A stretch of 34,720 nt of DNA, from NCBI GenBank assembly GCA_002440825.1, contig DJVH01000040.1, positions 1-34,720 of the forward strand, written 5' to 3'. Below are positions 15,793 through 23,016 of this stretch, one piece after another; the stretch's first letter is position 1; the number at the start of each line of letters is the position of its first letter. The stretch comes from Bacteriovoracaceae bacterium UBA6261 (GTDB taxonomy: Bacteria > Bdellovibrionota > Bacteriovoracia > Bacteriovoracales > Bacteriovoracaceae). Below the pieces are notes generated by a model that was given only the letters and a program-made list of their open reading frames with translations, ran no database searches and had not been told where the DNA came from. A program made the position numbers and the translations under genes.

Positions 15793-16998
15793 TTAAAGAG
15801 AGTTAAAGGCGTTTTCTAAGTCTTCGATTAAGTCGTCCACATTTTCAATACCCACTGAAAGACGGATAAGATTGTCAGTCAGGCCAATGGATTCGCGGAC
15901 TTTTTTCGGGATCGAAGCATGAGTCATGATCGCAGGACTCTCAATCAAGCTTTCAACTCCACCCAGACTCTCTGCCAGAGAGAATAGCTGGACAGTTTCA
16001 AGGAATTTATTCGCTTTTTTGATGTCACCTTTCATGAAGAAGGTAATCATCCCGCCAAAGCCCAGCATTTGCTTTTTAGCAATGGCATGCTGAGGATGCG
16101 ACTTCAGGCCAGGGTAAATAACTCTTTCAACTTTAGGGTGCTTTTCAAGGTATTGAGCTACGGCCATCGCGTTCTTTTCGTGAGCGGCCATTCTGATCGC
16201 CAGAGTTTTTACCCCGCGAAGAACCAGCCATGAATCAAACGGAGATTGCGAAGGACCGATAGAGTTTTGCAGTCTGAAAAGCTCTTTTCTATAGTGATCA
16301 TCGTTTAACATAATACATCCACCGACAACATCGCTGTGGCCGTTAATATATTTTGTCATTGAGTGAAGAACAAAATCAGCTCCGAGAACCAAAGGATTCT
16401 GGAAAACCGGGCTCATGAAAGTGTTATCCACAACGGTAAGCGCTTTAGCTTTTTTTGCCATCGCTGCAACGGCAGCAATGTCTGTAATCTTCAGTAGCGG
16501 GTTTGTCGGTGTTTCAAGCCAGATCATTGCCGGTTTAAAAGATTTAATTTCTTTTTCAAGCTTTTTTAAATCAGTCGTATCAACAAATTTAAAGTTGTGA
16601 ACTTTGTTGAAGACTGTTGTAAATAATCTATAGGTTCCACCGTACACATCGTCGCCACAGATAATATTTGATCCGTGAGGTAATAAATGCATAAGAAGCA
16701 TTTCAGCCGATAACCCTGAAGCTGTCACACAACAATGTTTGGCTTGCTCCAGAGAAGCCAGGCATTCTTCCAGGCGCGTGCGTGTAGGGTTGTGAGAACG
16801 AGTGTACTCATACCCCTTGTGAACTCCTGGCGATTCCTGAACGTAAGTTGAAGTCTGGAAAATAGGCGGCATGATAGCGCCTGTTTCTTTATCAGGATAG
16901 CCACCTACGTGAATAACTCTCGTGGCAATGTCCTGAGGAGTTGTTTCTTTCTTTTTAGATTCTTTTTTAGCCGACGGCTTTACAGGTTTTTTACTCAT
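15793..16998 (-). CDS. Cystathionine gamma-lyase (Cys/Met metabolism PLP enzyme)
   Basis: A 401-residue PLP enzyme of the Cys/Met-metabolism family, cleaving cystathionine to cysteine, ammonia and 2-oxobutyrate. The PLP-binding Lys216 lies in 'HSMTKYINGHSDVVGG'. 'EYTRSHNPTRTRLEE' (residues 64-78) supplies the phosphate-binding Tyr/Arg, 'ETPTNP' (162-167) and 'VVDNTF' (189-194) are family landmarks, and 'SLGGVESLIESPA' lies near the C-terminus. The N-terminus has an extra Lys/Ser-rich stretch of about 20 residues. ATG 16998 overlaps the cystathionine beta-synthase stop by 4 bases (ATGA type), supporting this start. Motifs alone cannot separate gamma-lyase from gamma-synthase; the partner beta-synthase favours the lyase and the reverse transsulfuration direction. 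Confidence 0.85.
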   Translation of the reverse strand: MSKKPVKPSAKKESKKKETTPQDIATRVIHVGGYPDKETGAIMPPIFQTSTYVQESPGVHKGYEYTRSHNPTRTRLEECLASLEQAKHCCVTASGLSAEMLLMHLLPHGSNIICGDDVYGGTYRLFTTVFNKVHNFKFVDTTDLKKLEKEIKSFKPAMIWLETPTNPLLKITDIAAVAAMAKKAKALTVVDNTFMSPVFQNPLVLGADFVLHSMTKYINGHSDVVGGCIMLNDDHYRKELFRLQNSIGPSQSPFDSWLVLRGVKTLAIRMAAHEKNAMAVAQYLEKHPKVERVIYPGLKSHPQHAIAKKQMLGFGGMITFFMKGDIKKANKFLETVQLFSLAESLGGVESLIESPAIMTHASIPKKVRESIGLTDNLIRLSVGIENVDDLIEDLENAFNSL

Positions 16999-18377
16999 AC
17001 ATTTTCTCTTTTCGCGATGAAATTCAATACATCGATATTGGTTAACAGATTGACCAGCTTTCCATTTTGAGTGATCAAGACCACTTCTTTTTTGAGAAGT
17101 GAATCCTGGACGTTGGCAAGAAGATCGTTGGCATCAACGACGCGGAATCCTTTGTTATAAGCAAGGCTCACGTTATCAGTTAATTTGAACTCGCCCGTAT
17201 AAAGCGGTTTCAGCAAGCTTGTTTCAGAAACAACACCTTTGATGATATCGCCTTGAAGAACTGGAAGCTGAGACACATTTTTTTGTTCCATCATCTTAAC
17301 TGCTTCGCCAATTGTCGCGTGATCTGTAATTGAAATAAGCGGCTTGCTGTCTTTTCCAAGATCAGCCAGCATGTCCTTGATAATGACGTTGAATGAAGAA
17401 TCAATATAGCCTTTGGCCATCATCCACTCATCATTGAATATTTTTGAAGCGTATCTGTTTCCCGAGTCAGGAAGCACAACGAGAATCTTTTTAGGTTCTT
17501 TTAACGTTTTTGCGTATTTGATCGCTCCAACAACGGCAGCTCCACCTGAACCACCAGTGTAAATTCCTTCGTGTTTCAAAAGAGCGCGAGTCATCAGGAA
17601 TGATTCTTTATCACCGACAACGACCCAGTCGTCGATGACTTTGAAATCATAGTTTTCAGGAATAAAGTCTTCACCAATTCCTTCAATAACGTAAGAACGG
17701 GCACCGCTTAAATCCCCAGTGCGTGCAAATTGTGCAACGATGGATCCTTCAACGTCTACACCAACCGTTGTGAGTTTTGGCATTTTGGTTTTCAGGTAAG
17801 AGGAAACGCCGGTAATTGTTCCGCCGGTACCTACACCTGCCATGTAAACATCGAAATCACCTTTCGTCTGTTCGAAAATTTCCGGACCAGTTGTGGCCAC
17901 GTGAGTTTCTCTGTTCCAAAGGTTGTCGTACTGGTTCACGTAGTACGAATTAGGAATTGTTTCAGCAAGACGTTTTGAAACTGAATAGTAAGAGCGAGGA
18001 TCTTCAGGTTCAACATCTGTAGGGCAAACGACAACTTTTGCTCCGAAAGCTTTCAGGTTGTTTACTTTTTCAATCGATTGCTTGTCGGCCATAACGAAGA
18101 TACATTTGTATCCGTTAACTGCCGCCCACATTGCGAGACCAACACCGGTATTTCCTGATGTTCCTTCAATGATTGTTCCACCTGGCTTTAATTTACCTGC
18201 AGCAACCGCGCGGTCCATAATAAATCCACCGATGCGATCTTTAGAAGATCCACCCGGATTCATGAATTCAAGTTTGACATAAATTTCTGAAGCTACGTCT
18301 GCAGCCACTTTGTTAAGTTTAACAATGGGCGTGTTACCGATGGCCTCCAGAACATTTTTCTTTGCTCCGTACATCAT
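16995..18377 (-). CDS. Cystathionine beta-synthase with C-terminal CBS domain pair
   Basis: A 460-residue PLP enzyme condensing homocysteine and serine to cystathionine. The catalytic domain (residues 1-330) shows Lys46 in 'NPGGSSKDRIG', the substrate loop 'GTSGNTGVGLA' (72-82), the PLP phosphate loop 'GVGTGGTITGV', and 'GGSGGAAVVG' before the C-terminal third. Residues about 335-460 form two CBS motifs ('ITDHATIGEAVKMM' and 'VSLAYNKGFRVVDAN' regions), the Bateman module that often binds adenosyl ligands. No N-terminal haem-binding region is present. AAGGAG lies 7 bases before ATG 18377. It sits between gshA (11-base gap) and the lyase (4-base overlap) in one operon, so homocysteine sulfur can flow to cysteine and gamma-glutamylcysteine. 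Confidence 0.9.
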   Translation of the reverse strand: MMYGAKKNVLEAIGNTPIVKLNKVAADVASEIYVKLEFMNPGGSSKDRIGGFIMDRAVAAGKLKPGGTIIEGTSGNTGVGLAMWAAVNGYKCIFVMADKQSIEKVNNLKAFGAKVVVCPTDVEPEDPRSYYSVSKRLAETIPNSYYVNQYDNLWNRETHVATTGPEIFEQTKGDFDVYMAGVGTGGTITGVSSYLKTKMPKLTTVGVDVEGSIVAQFARTGDLSGARSYVIEGIGEDFIPENYDFKVIDDWVVVGDKESFLMTRALLKHEGIYTGGSGGAAVVGAIKYAKTLKEPKKILVVLPDSGNRYASKIFNDEWMMAKGYIDSSFNVIIKDMLADLGKDSKPLISITDHATIGEAVKMMEQKNVSQLPVLQGDIIKGVVSETSLLKPLYTGEFKLTDNVSLAYNKGFRVVDANDLLANVQDSLLKKEVVLITQNGKLVNLLTNIDVLNFIAKRENV

Positions 18378-18388
18378 ATAATTTCTCC

Positions 18389-19609
18389 TTAAAGTACTTC
18401 TTTAATCTCATATGCAGAAGCGATGGTTGCAAGTCTTGCAATCAATGAGTAAACCGCTTCCTTTGTTTTATGGTCTGCCGGCAAATCGACGATCTCGCTC
18501 ATGCAGAGTTTTCTGAAAACCATCCCGCGCGAATTCAAATTGCCGAGAGAATCTTTTTCATGGTTGATTCTCATGAATCCACCGATGCTTTTTCCGTCCA
18601 TCAGATAAACAGTAATTTCAGCAGGACTGTCATCGTACTTAATGATTGTCTCAACACCTTCCTGCACCAGAAGAGAAGTGAACTTAATGCTGTTTTTGCC
18701 CACATCCATTTTGTTTCTGGTTTTGCGGTTCATATTGATGATTTCTTCACCAGAACCAACAACACTGATTCCCATGCCGTATGTGCCCTGTGAGGCCTTA
18801 ACGAAAACTTTCGAACCAGGTTTTAATTCACTGATAAGTTCATCCACAGCAGCTCCAAGTTTCTCGAGCCCTTGCTTATTTTCAAAGTCGACATCTTCTA
18901 CTGCTTTGAACTTCGCCTGGATCAGATCTGGATTGATATTGAAATGTGCCGCAAATTCATCGGCGACTTTTTTATAGTAACCGAAGTGAATATTTTTTTG
19001 TCTTCTGAACCAGCCGATTTGTGGAGTCGGTCCAATCGGCGTTTTGATTTCTTTCCAGTCTATTGCCCAGGGATTTGATTGATCATTGTTCATGACCGCA
19101 ATGTCCATTTTTGCTTCACCAACCATCAGGTTTCCACTGTTGATTGTTCCCCGATAAATTTTCAGGTTATGTCCCGAATGAGAAATCAAATCAATGGATT
19201 CTTCATTGGAAGGAAATAATGCTGAGTCGAAACTGAAAATAAAAACCTTATAGCCATCATCTTCAATCAACTTGCTGAGAGTTGCGAGGTGATCAAGATA
19301 CATTAGGTTTTTTGTGTGTGATTCCGGAATAATTCCCACAGTTCGTGCGGACGGATTCATTTTGCTGAGAGTGTCTTTGACAATAGGGGCAGCATCGCGA
19401 AGATCGGCGCTGCAAAGATTGTTGAAGCCTGCCGGATACATATTGTGATCAACTGGCGCGTATTTTTCGCGTGATTCGCGAATATCAACTGATGAATAAA
19501 AAGGAATAGGCAGTCCTTCCTGTGCTTTCAGGATATAGGCATTCACTTTTTCCCATTCGTCGCAGACGAATTTTTCAAGCTGATCTTTAGTGTTTATTTT
19601 GGTGGTCAT
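18389..19609 (-). CDS. gshA: Glutamate-cysteine ligase (Acidithiobacillus-type GshA family)
   Basis: A 406-residue protein matching the proteobacterial GshA family first described from Acidithiobacillus ferrooxidans, unrelated in length to the E. coli enzyme. It ligates glutamate and cysteine with ATP, the first step of glutathione synthesis. Recognised segments are 'PIGPTPQIGWFRRQK' (191-205), the nucleotide-binding 'VKASQGTYGMGI' (270-281), 'MNRKTRNKM' (293-301) and 'GNLNSRGMVFRKL' further on. It is placed directly upstream of cbs and the cystathionine lyase in the same transcript, which supplies its cysteine. No glutathione synthetase (gshB) is visible in the window. The start lies 12 bases after the ArsA-like gene stop, with GAGGACATTTC ahead of ATG. 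Confidence 0.85.
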   Translation of the reverse strand: MTTKINTKDQLEKFVCDEWEKVNAYILKAQEGLPIPFYSSVDIRESREKYAPVDHNMYPAGFNNLCSADLRDAAPIVKDTLSKMNPSARTVGIIPESHTKNLMYLDHLATLSKLIEDDGYKVFIFSFDSALFPSNEESIDLISHSGHNLKIYRGTINSGNLMVGEAKMDIAVMNNDQSNPWAIDWKEIKTPIGPTPQIGWFRRQKNIHFGYYKKVADEFAAHFNINPDLIQAKFKAVEDVDFENKQGLEKLGAAVDELISELKPGSKVFVKASQGTYGMGISVVGSGEEIINMNRKTRNKMDVGKNSIKFTSLLVQEGVETIIKYDDSPAEITVYLMDGKSIGGFMRINHEKDSLGNLNSRGMVFRKLCMSEIVDLPADHKTKEAVYSLIARLATIASAYEIKEVL

Positions 19610-19621
19610 GAAATGTCCTCA

Positions 19622-20674
19622 TTATTTGGCCTGATCTAAAAACATCCGGGCCAGTTCTTTAACGTGCTCAAGAGGGGACGGGTGATTTATTTCATGAAAT
19701 TTTAATACGTTTGAAAAATTATTACTAGCGAAGTCTTGCAGGTCCTGTTCGCGCTTCATCATTGATTGTTTCAGACGGATAAGCGCTTCTTCGCTTGGAT
19801 TCCAGTCCTTGAGAAAGGAACCAAGGCACTTATTCATAACTAAGAAATGATCTTCATGCATGAAATGCGAAGCTTCGCTTTTGAGGTCCTGAGCCTCATT
19901 CATTTTTTGTTGTTCAACTGACGTCACCATAAACCAGTTTGAAAAGCTGACTTTTTTCAGCTCTTCCTGGAATTTTAGTGCGCGCAAAAAAGAATCGCGG
20001 CATTTATACAGAGCGAGAACCGCATCGATAAACTCGCGGACGAAATCTGCACCGGTAACGTCTTCGAGGTATTTAAGCAATTTCTTAACACCGGTAGAGA
20101 CTATCATGGTGATAAAGTTTTTTGTTTTGCCGCCTCTGTCAGAAATGCTTTTTCCAAGGTATTCAAAAATTTCAAGAAATGATTTATCGAAAAAGTTTTT
20201 AATTTTTTCCGATGACTCCAGAAAGTCTATAAAGTGTTTTCCAGGAGGAGTATCGAGAATAATCGTGTCGTACAAATTGCGGTCGAGTTGATTCTGAACT
20301 TCAATGATGGACATAATTTCATTCATGCCTCCGTAAGGACGAGACAATGTTTTAATGATGTCTGATTCAAACTCAGAATGAAGATTTCTTTCCATGGCCA
20401 TTCTTTGCAAAGTGGCCCGCGGAGACATTAACATGGCATCGAAAGATTTTTCTTTATCATAACCGAAAAGATCAAGCGATATCGTACTCACAGCACCATC
20501 ATCCTGATCTTTCATTTTCAAGATTTGCTTTAATCTTTTGGCCGGATCAATCGTGATCAAAAGAACTTTCTGTCCCTGCATCGCCAATGAAAGAGCGCGC
20601 GCAGTAGCTATCGTTGTTTTGCCGACTCCGCCGGTGCCGGCAAAGATCTCTATCTGCTTTAAAGGAATTTTCAT
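19622..20674 (-). CDS. ArsA/Get3-like ATPase, subunit 2 (Thr in place of signature Lys)
   Basis: A 350-residue SIMIBI-class P-loop ATPase of the ArsA/Get3 group. The P-loop is 'GTGGVGKTT' (residues 14-22): the signature Lys at the start of the deviant Walker A (KGGVGKT) is Thr. 'LLITIDPAKRLKQIL' (39-53) and 'LDTPPGKHFIDFL' are the switch-type segments that resemble one member of the paired actinobacterial Get3-like proteins. The length fits a single ArsA domain. No Met-rich tail-anchor groove or CxxC is obvious. It overlaps its partner by 4 bases (ATGA) and is 12 bases before gshA. An anion-pump or membrane-protein targeting role is family inference; no arsB is nearby. Confidence 0.82.
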   Translation of the reverse strand: MKIPLKQIEIFAGTGGVGKTTIATARALSLAMQGQKVLLITIDPAKRLKQILKMKDQDDGAVSTISLDLFGYDKEKSFDAMLMSPRATLQRMAMERNLHSEFESDIIKTLSRPYGGMNEIMSIIEVQNQLDRNLYDTIILDTPPGKHFIDFLESSEKIKNFFDKSFLEIFEYLGKSISDRGGKTKNFITMIVSTGVKKLLKYLEDVTGADFVREFIDAVLALYKCRDSFLRALKFQEELKKVSFSNWFMVTSVEQQKMNEAQDLKSEASHFMHEDHFLVMNKCLGSFLKDWNPSEEALIRLKQSMMKREQDLQDFASNNFSNVLKFHEINHPSPLEHVKELARMFLDQAK

Positions 20675-21474
20675 ACCAATCCCTCCACATAGTGAGAAAG
20701 CTCCTGCACGATTTGCGTAGGGCTGGTGCGGTCGATATGAGGTAGAGTCGTGTACTTGTTGACGATATCTTTTTCCAACGCAATTTTCTGTTTCAGAAAA
20801 TCAGGCAAGACAGATTCATCAATCAGATGCTTTTCAAAAAATTTCTTGAAACTGTCATTCACAACCAGATCAGTGTGAGCATCAGTATCCGTAAGATTAT
20901 TGTCGAGCTCCGCTTTAAGATCCATCGCTTCGGTCAGCGACAATTCTGTAGCGAGAGTAATGACATGTGTTTTGAGATTGTTTTCCCCTTTTAAAAATCT
21001 TTGCATGCGCTCAATGTCTTTCACCACTAAACCAGTTTTGAAAATATTTTTAAAATTAGAAGTCGATTCAAACATCGTCAGTGCGTGTCCTGAGGCAGGG
21101 GAATCAAGCACAATAATCAACGAAGGATCTTTTTCCAGCTCATCAATTAAATGCCCCAGTAGAATCATATGGCCCAGACCGGGAATCATTTGAAAAAGCG
21201 ATTTAAAAAAATGCGTTTTCATAATCCAGGAAGCGATGGTCTGAGAATTAAGTTTTCGTCCGATGTAAACTTCGGCGCTTTGTTCAAGCTTCAGCTCGAT
21301 CGTCGGAAGATGCAATTCAGCCTGGAGAGATTTTTCCGGAAGCTGATGAAAGCAGTTATATTTTACATTCTGGTTTTTGCTCTGAAGATATTTAGTAAAG
21401 GCCATGGCAAGTGAAGTTTTTCCAACTCCACCTTTGCCGGTGAAAATATAAAGGCGATGATAGGCCGGAGTCAT
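20671..21474 (-). CDS. ArsA/Get3-like ATPase, subunit 1 (canonical KGGVGKT)
   Basis: A shorter (267-residue) ArsA/Get3-like ATPase with the complete deviant Walker A 'FTGKGGVGKTS' (residues 11-21). A switch II-like 'IIVLDSPASGHALTMF' (about 120-135) corresponds to the family 'DTAPTGH'. The segment after the P-loop lacks the 'IDPAKRL' of its partner ('NCFHQLPEKSLQ' instead). Together with the adjacent gene it probably forms a heterodimer in which only this chain supplies the signature lysine. Its ATG shares one base with the stop of the outer-membrane protein gene, so it is translationally coupled to it. Substrate unknown. Confidence 0.8.
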   Translation of the reverse strand: MTPAYHRLYIFTGKGGVGKTSLAMAFTKYLQSKNQNVKYNCFHQLPEKSLQAELHLPTIELKLEQSAEVYIGRKLNSQTIASWIMKTHFFKSLFQMIPGLGHMILLGHLIDELEKDPSLIIVLDSPASGHALTMFESTSNFKNIFKTGLVVKDIERMQRFLKGENNLKTHVITLATELSLTEAMDLKAELDNNLTDTDAHTDLVVNDSFKKFFEKHLIDESVLPDFLKQKIALEKDIVNKYTTLPHIDRTSPTQIVQELSHYVEGLV

Positions 21475-22175
21475 TAGTTGAAAGTATATGAAGCGACAAT
21501 CAGAAGCTTCATATAAGATCCTTCAAGTTCAGGTCCAACTTCTTGTCGGACATCAAATGGATCGTGATAGTGAGCAATAACACCTATGCTGACTTCATCA
21601 TTCAGGCGCAGCTCAACACCTCCACCAAGGTTAAAACCAAAAACCAGTTGCTCGCGTGTGGTTGTCGGTGCACCGTTGTAAATTCTGGTGACGCTCGGAA
21701 GATAAAATCCAAACCCACCTAGAACAAAAGGGGAGAAAGCATCGTATTGAAAACCTTTGCCTTTAATCGATAAAGCGAGACCGCGAATGGTCGCACTTCT
21801 ATTCAGGTACTCATGTTTCGAGTAGTGAAGATTGGCGACAAAATCAAACGAATAGCTTGCTGAATAAGTGTAATAAAGTTCAGGTGTAATTTTATCGTTT
21901 CCGTTATTGGCAAGTTCAGAGCGCAGAAACGTTTGTCCAATACCGAGTCCAAGTGAATGCTTGTGAATCGCACCAGGAATTCTTTCTCCGGCCTCAGGAA
22001 TATCATTATTTACTTTTTGCGCAGTTTTATCGCTGGTGAGCTGATGAATATTTGGTTTGATCTGTTTATCTTCAGCGCGAGCTTTGATGGTAGGGGCAAA
22101 AATAAAAACACCCGTCATTAAGACGGGTGTCATTGGAATTATGTTCCGAACTATTTTAAAAATTTTGTTAAGCAT
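21474..22175 (-). CDS. Outer-membrane beta-barrel protein (OmpA/OmpW-like size)
   Basis: A 233-residue exported protein. Residues 1-34 form a long signal peptide ending 'TIKARAED'. The mature part shows alternating strands with aromatic ends ('YYTYSASYSFDFVANLHYSKHE'-like region, residues about 105-128) and finishes in Ser-Tyr-Thr-Phe-Asn, close to the usual terminal aromatic strand. This suits an eight-stranded barrel. ATG 22175 has AAGG 6 bases ahead. The start codon lies in one arm of a 9-bp inverted repeat, and the signal-peptide codons 15-24 encode a terminator-like hairpin (separate entries). It is coupled to the ArsA-like genes. Function unknown; co-expression suggests a link with envelope protein targeting or thiol stress. 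Confidence 0.7.
   Translation of the reverse strand: MLNKIFKIVRNIIPMTPVLMTGVFIFAPTIKARAEDKQIKPNIHQLTSDKTAQKVNNDIPEAGERIPGAIHKHSLGLGIGQTFLRSELANNGNDKITPELYYTYSASYSFDFVANLHYSKHEYLNRSATIRGLALSIKGKGFQYDAFSPFVLGGFGFYLPSVTRIYNGAPTTTREQLVFGFNLGGGVELRLNDEVSIGVIAHYHDPFDVRQEVGPELEGSYMKLLIVASYTFN
22100..22130 (-). terminator. Terminator-like hairpin inside the signal-peptide codons (possible attenuator)
   Basis: On the minus strand a perfect 9-bp stem (22130-22122 with 22116-22108, ACACCCGTC / GACGGGTGT, loop TTAAT) is followed directly by TTTTATTTTTG. This is the classic form of an intrinsic terminator, but it lies about 45-75 bases inside an open coding sequence near the 5' end of a six- or seven-gene operon. 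Confidence 0.6.
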
Positions 22176-22207
22176 TAAGAACCTTATTTAAAGAGGACTA
22201 ATGCTTA
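22169..22207 (-). promoter_or_regulatory. Inverted repeat sequestering a start codon
   Basis: TAAGCATTA (22169-22177) is the perfect reverse complement of TAATGCTTA (22199-22207). In the minus-strand RNA the right arm holds the AUG at 22175-22173, and the 21-base loop holds the AAGG Shine-Dalgarno. The upstream arm begins 5 bases after the PHA-regulator stop. The fold could limit translation of the barrel gene. Confidence 0.45.
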
Positions 22208-22212
22208 GAATT

Positions 22213-22578
22213 TTAGTTTAAAGTAGTTGTAGTTTCAATAGCTGAGTTTGATTCAGAAGCCATGAATGGAGCTGAAACTTCGCCACCGATTTTTTTCTCT
22301 AGACCTTTGATGTATCCAGTGAAAGTTCCTTCTTCAGAACGGATTACGCGCTTAAGAAGTTCAACATCTCCCGCTCTTGTAGATTTTTTCTCTTGATCGA
22401 ATAGAAGTTGGATTTGAGTAATGTAAGTGATGTCATTTTTAGTTTTGTTGTCGATAACTTGGATTTCGTTACCTTCGCGGATGATTTGCGCGATTTCTTC
22501 CAAAGTTACGTAGCAGCTTTGGTGAGTGTCATAAAGTTTTCTGTTTTGGTAGCGCTTGATAATTCTAACGTCGCTCAT
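22213..22578 (-). CDS. PHA/PHB accumulation regulator DNA-binding domain protein (PhaR-like)
   Basis: A 121-residue protein whose first 60 residues match the polyhydroxyalkanoate-synthesis regulator N-terminal domain: 'IIKRYQNRKLYDT' followed by 'YVTLEEIAQIIREG' and 'IQVIDNKTKNDIT', then 'ITQIQLLFDQEKK'. In PhaR this region binds DNA and sometimes PHA granules. The C-terminal half is short, with a 'EGTFTGYIKGLEKKIGG' segment and a polar tail. AGGGG is placed 6 bases before ATG. No PHA synthase or phasin is present in the window, so it may serve as a general regulator here. It lies 37 bases upstream of the barrel gene and could be the first gene of that operon. Confidence 0.85.
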   Translation of the reverse strand: MSDVRIIKRYQNRKLYDTHQSCYVTLEEIAQIIREGNEIQVIDNKTKNDITYITQIQLLFDQEKKSTRAGDVELLKRVIRSEEGTFTGYIKGLEKKIGGEVSAPFMASESNSAIETTTTLN

Positions 22579-23016
22579 TTTATTCCCCTATTTTTTAGAG
22601 AGTCTCTTAGATCTCTCTGAAGATTGAGTTAACGGACAAAGCCGGTAAGTTTCTATCACAAAAAAGCTTTTTCATGAGAGACCGCGAACTTTTTTCACTT
22701 GCGTTTATTGCTCAGTAAAAAGTCTGTAAAAACGAAGGTTTAACGCTTGTTCCTTAAGTTTTTTTCGCGGGTCTCAGGCGAAGCACGCCATGAAATAACA
22801 ATTTTAAATTGATGCTGTCAAACAAAATTCAAAACAATTTTTGGTGGATGGCCTGAAATTTTTTAATAATGCAATTAAATCAACTATTAGAAGCTGAGCG
22901 GCAAAATCTCCACTCCTGCAGTCATTCTCCTTAAAGACTTAAAGTAATCTGCCGGGAAATTCGAAAAAGAATACGAGGGAGATCATTCTCTCACGGCCCA
23001 TGGATAGGCAGGCTTT
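22579..23016. other. 438-bp divergent intergenic region with candidate structured RNA
   Basis: No open frame with a ribosome site fits here. It must hold the promoters of the PhaR-like gene (leftward) and the TPR lipoprotein (rightward), though I could not place either with confidence. Visible structures are a 12-base palindrome AAAAAGCTTTTT (22661-22672), a near-perfect inverted repeat of 11/12 bases enclosing about 75 bases (22678-22688 with 22764-22775), and a small GAGA...TCTC repeat near 22980-22991. The long repeat could be a small RNA or a regulatory fold. Confidence 0.4.
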
